DNA from: Methylococcaceae bacterium
GTDB taxonomy: Bacteria; Pseudomonadota; Gammaproteobacteria; Methylococcales; Methylomonadaceae
Length of the DNA: 13,186 nt
Direction: 5' to 3'
Assembly (NCBI GenBank): GCA_030699345.1
Contig: JAUYMX010000286.1
Location: 1-13,186 of the forward strand
The translations under genes were made by a program, and so were the position numbers. Position 1 is the first letter of the stretch. Each line of letters opens with the position of its first letter. Shown piece by piece: positions 12,144 to 13,186 of the stretch. The notes below the pieces were generated by a model that saw only the letters and a program-made list of their open reading frames with translations, did no database searches and was not told the DNA's origin.

Positions 12144-13186
12144 GCTTAGAGCGCGGACTAAAGCTAGAACGCGGGCCATTTGAACGAGGCCGAGTTGCTG
12201 AAAAGCGCGGTTTCTCAGTTTCCGGCCTTTTCTCAGGCTCTATGACTGCCGCCAAAAGATCTGCAGTAATAGATTGGATAGGAATTTTTTGGTCTATGTA
12301 CTGCTCTATATCGGGCATTGAATAGGCATATTCTTCACAGACAAAACTTACCGCTACGCCGTTGGCGCCAAAGCGTGCCGTTCTACCGATCCTGTGTACA
12401 TAATCTTCCACATCTTGCGGCAGGTCGTAGTTAAATACATGCGACACATCGGCAATGTGCAAGCCTCTTGCAGCGACATCGGTAGCAATCAATAAGGTAA
12501 TGCGGTTTTCTTGAAAATCAGCCAATAACCGCTGGCGTTTGTCTTGTGCCACGTCGCCGCTTAAAGCTGCGGTTTTATAACCGTTGGCATTGAGATAATC
12601 ATTGAGTCGTTCGGCAACGCGTTTAGTGTTAACGAAAACAATACTACGTTGCGGCTGGTCTCGATGCAAAATACCCAACAACAACGGAATTTTTTGCTCA
12701 TTAGATGGACAAAAAGCACTTTGCTGAATGGCTGTGGAGGTGACTTGTTCACTTTCAATACGAATCAGCACCGGATTGTTCATATGCTCATAAGCCAGCT
12801 CAGTCACTTTGTAAGACAAGGTGGCAGAGAACAGCATGTTCAAGCGCTGATCCGGCGGCGGCATGCGTCGTAACAAAAAGCGAATATCTTTGATGAAACC
12901 TAAATCGAACATGCGATCGGCCTCATCCATCACCGTCACTTTAATATTGTCCAAGGTAAAGGCGTTTTGCCGATAAAAATCAATGATTCGGCCCGGCGTT
13001 CCAATGATGATGTCAACATTGGCTTTTAGGCTATTCAGCTGTTTTTCGTAATCAGTGCCGCCATAAATCAGCGCCATTTTTAAATTCAAATGCTTACCCA
13101 GCTGTAAAGCATCTTTGTGAATTTGAATGGCTAGTTCTCGAGTCGGCGCAAGAATAATGGCTCTGGGATTTTTTATCGACTCGCTG
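12118..13186 (-). CDS. rhlB: DEAD-box ATP-dependent RNA helicase RhlB (5' end beyond window)
   Basis: About 355 C-terminal residues of a DEAD-box RNA helicase are visible and the frame is open through the right edge, so the Q motif and Walker A are missing. Visible motifs in order are PTRELA (Ia), GTPGR (Ib), DEAD (II), SAT (III), IVFVNT (IV), ATDVAARGLHI (V) and HRIGRTAR (VI). Strings such as NPRAIILAPTRELAIQIH, DLGFIKDIRFLLRRMPP, RLNMLFSATLSYKVTELA and VFNYDLPQDVEDYVHRIGR match E. coli RhlB closely from memory, rather than RhlE or SrmB. The tail is Arg/Pro/Ser-rich and ends PRAPTSTP, a likely RNA- or degradosome-binding extension. RhlB unwinds RNA for RNase E/PNPase decay in E. coli. The codon at 13087-13089 is an internal TTG (Leu), not the start. 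The 3' end overlaps yrfG by 26 bp, convergently. Confidence 0.93.
   Translation of the reverse strand, partial: SESIKNPRAIILAPTRELAIQIHKDALQLGKHLNLKMALIYGGTDYEKQLNSLKANVDIIIGTPGRIIDFYRQNAFTLDNIKVTVMDEADRMFDLGFIKDIRFLLRRMPPPDQRLNMLFSATLSYKVTELAYEHMNNPVLIRIESEQVTSTAIQQSAFCPSNEQKIPLLLGILHRDQPQRSIVFVNTKRVAERLNDYLNANGYKTAALSGDVAQDKRQRLLADFQENRITLLIATDVAARGLHIADVSHVFNYDLPQDVEDYVHRIGRTARFGANGVAVSFVCEEYAYSMPDIEQYIDQKIPIQSITADLLAAVIEPEKRPETEKPRFSATRPRSNGPRSSFSPRSKPRAPTSTP

Noticed and set aside
13087..13089. TTG as the start of the helicase gene
   Set aside because: The frame continues upstream with motif Ia (PTRELA) and conserved helicase sequence to the window edge, so the TTG is an internal leucine.

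Overview
The window looks like chromosomal DNA from a gammaproteobacterium, most likely a methanotroph-like member of the Methylococcales. This is inferred from close resemblance, by memory, to gammaproteobacterial NudE, YrfG and RhlB, together with a PEP-CTERM-type surface protein and a metal-efflux RND operon ending in a DUF3240 gene. No rRNA, tRNA, CRISPR array, transposase or phage gene was seen.

Layout. Bases 1-110 hold the 5' end of a leftward secreted protein, probably Tim44-like. Divergent from it is a rightward heavy-metal efflux operon (218-6486): a small secreted protein, a TolC-family outer-membrane channel, a periplasmic adaptor, an HME-type RND pump and a DUF3240 protein. The last four genes are chained by 1-4 base start/stop overlaps, so they are probably made together. 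A short, well-placed leader ORF (167-199) and an AT-rich dyad (646-678) lie at the front of the operon. A 13-bp perfect hairpin (6518-6558) follows it.

Next is a solitary batD gene (aerotolerance/Bat family, 6649-8406), then leftward nudE (8539-9084). Rightward from 9325 is a secreted HAF-repeat protein with a C-terminal sorting signal. It is preceded by a near-consensus sigma-54 promoter and followed by a strong hairpin. After it come a small SAM-dependent methyltransferase (10746-11399), the purine nucleotidase gene yrfG (11487-12143) and the leftward, window-truncated RNA helicase gene rhlB. The 3' ends of yrfG and rhlB overlap by 26 bp.

Working together: the efflux genes should form one tripartite envelope pump exporting metal cations, with the first and last small proteins as accessory or regulatory parts. 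nudE and yrfG both clean up nucleotides and are neighbours in other gammaproteobacteria. Here they are divergent and separated by the HAF and methyltransferase genes, which look like a later insertion or rearrangement. The most checkable new observations are the sigma-54 promoter of the HAF gene, the leader ORF of the efflux operon, and the PII-like reading of the DUF3240 protein.
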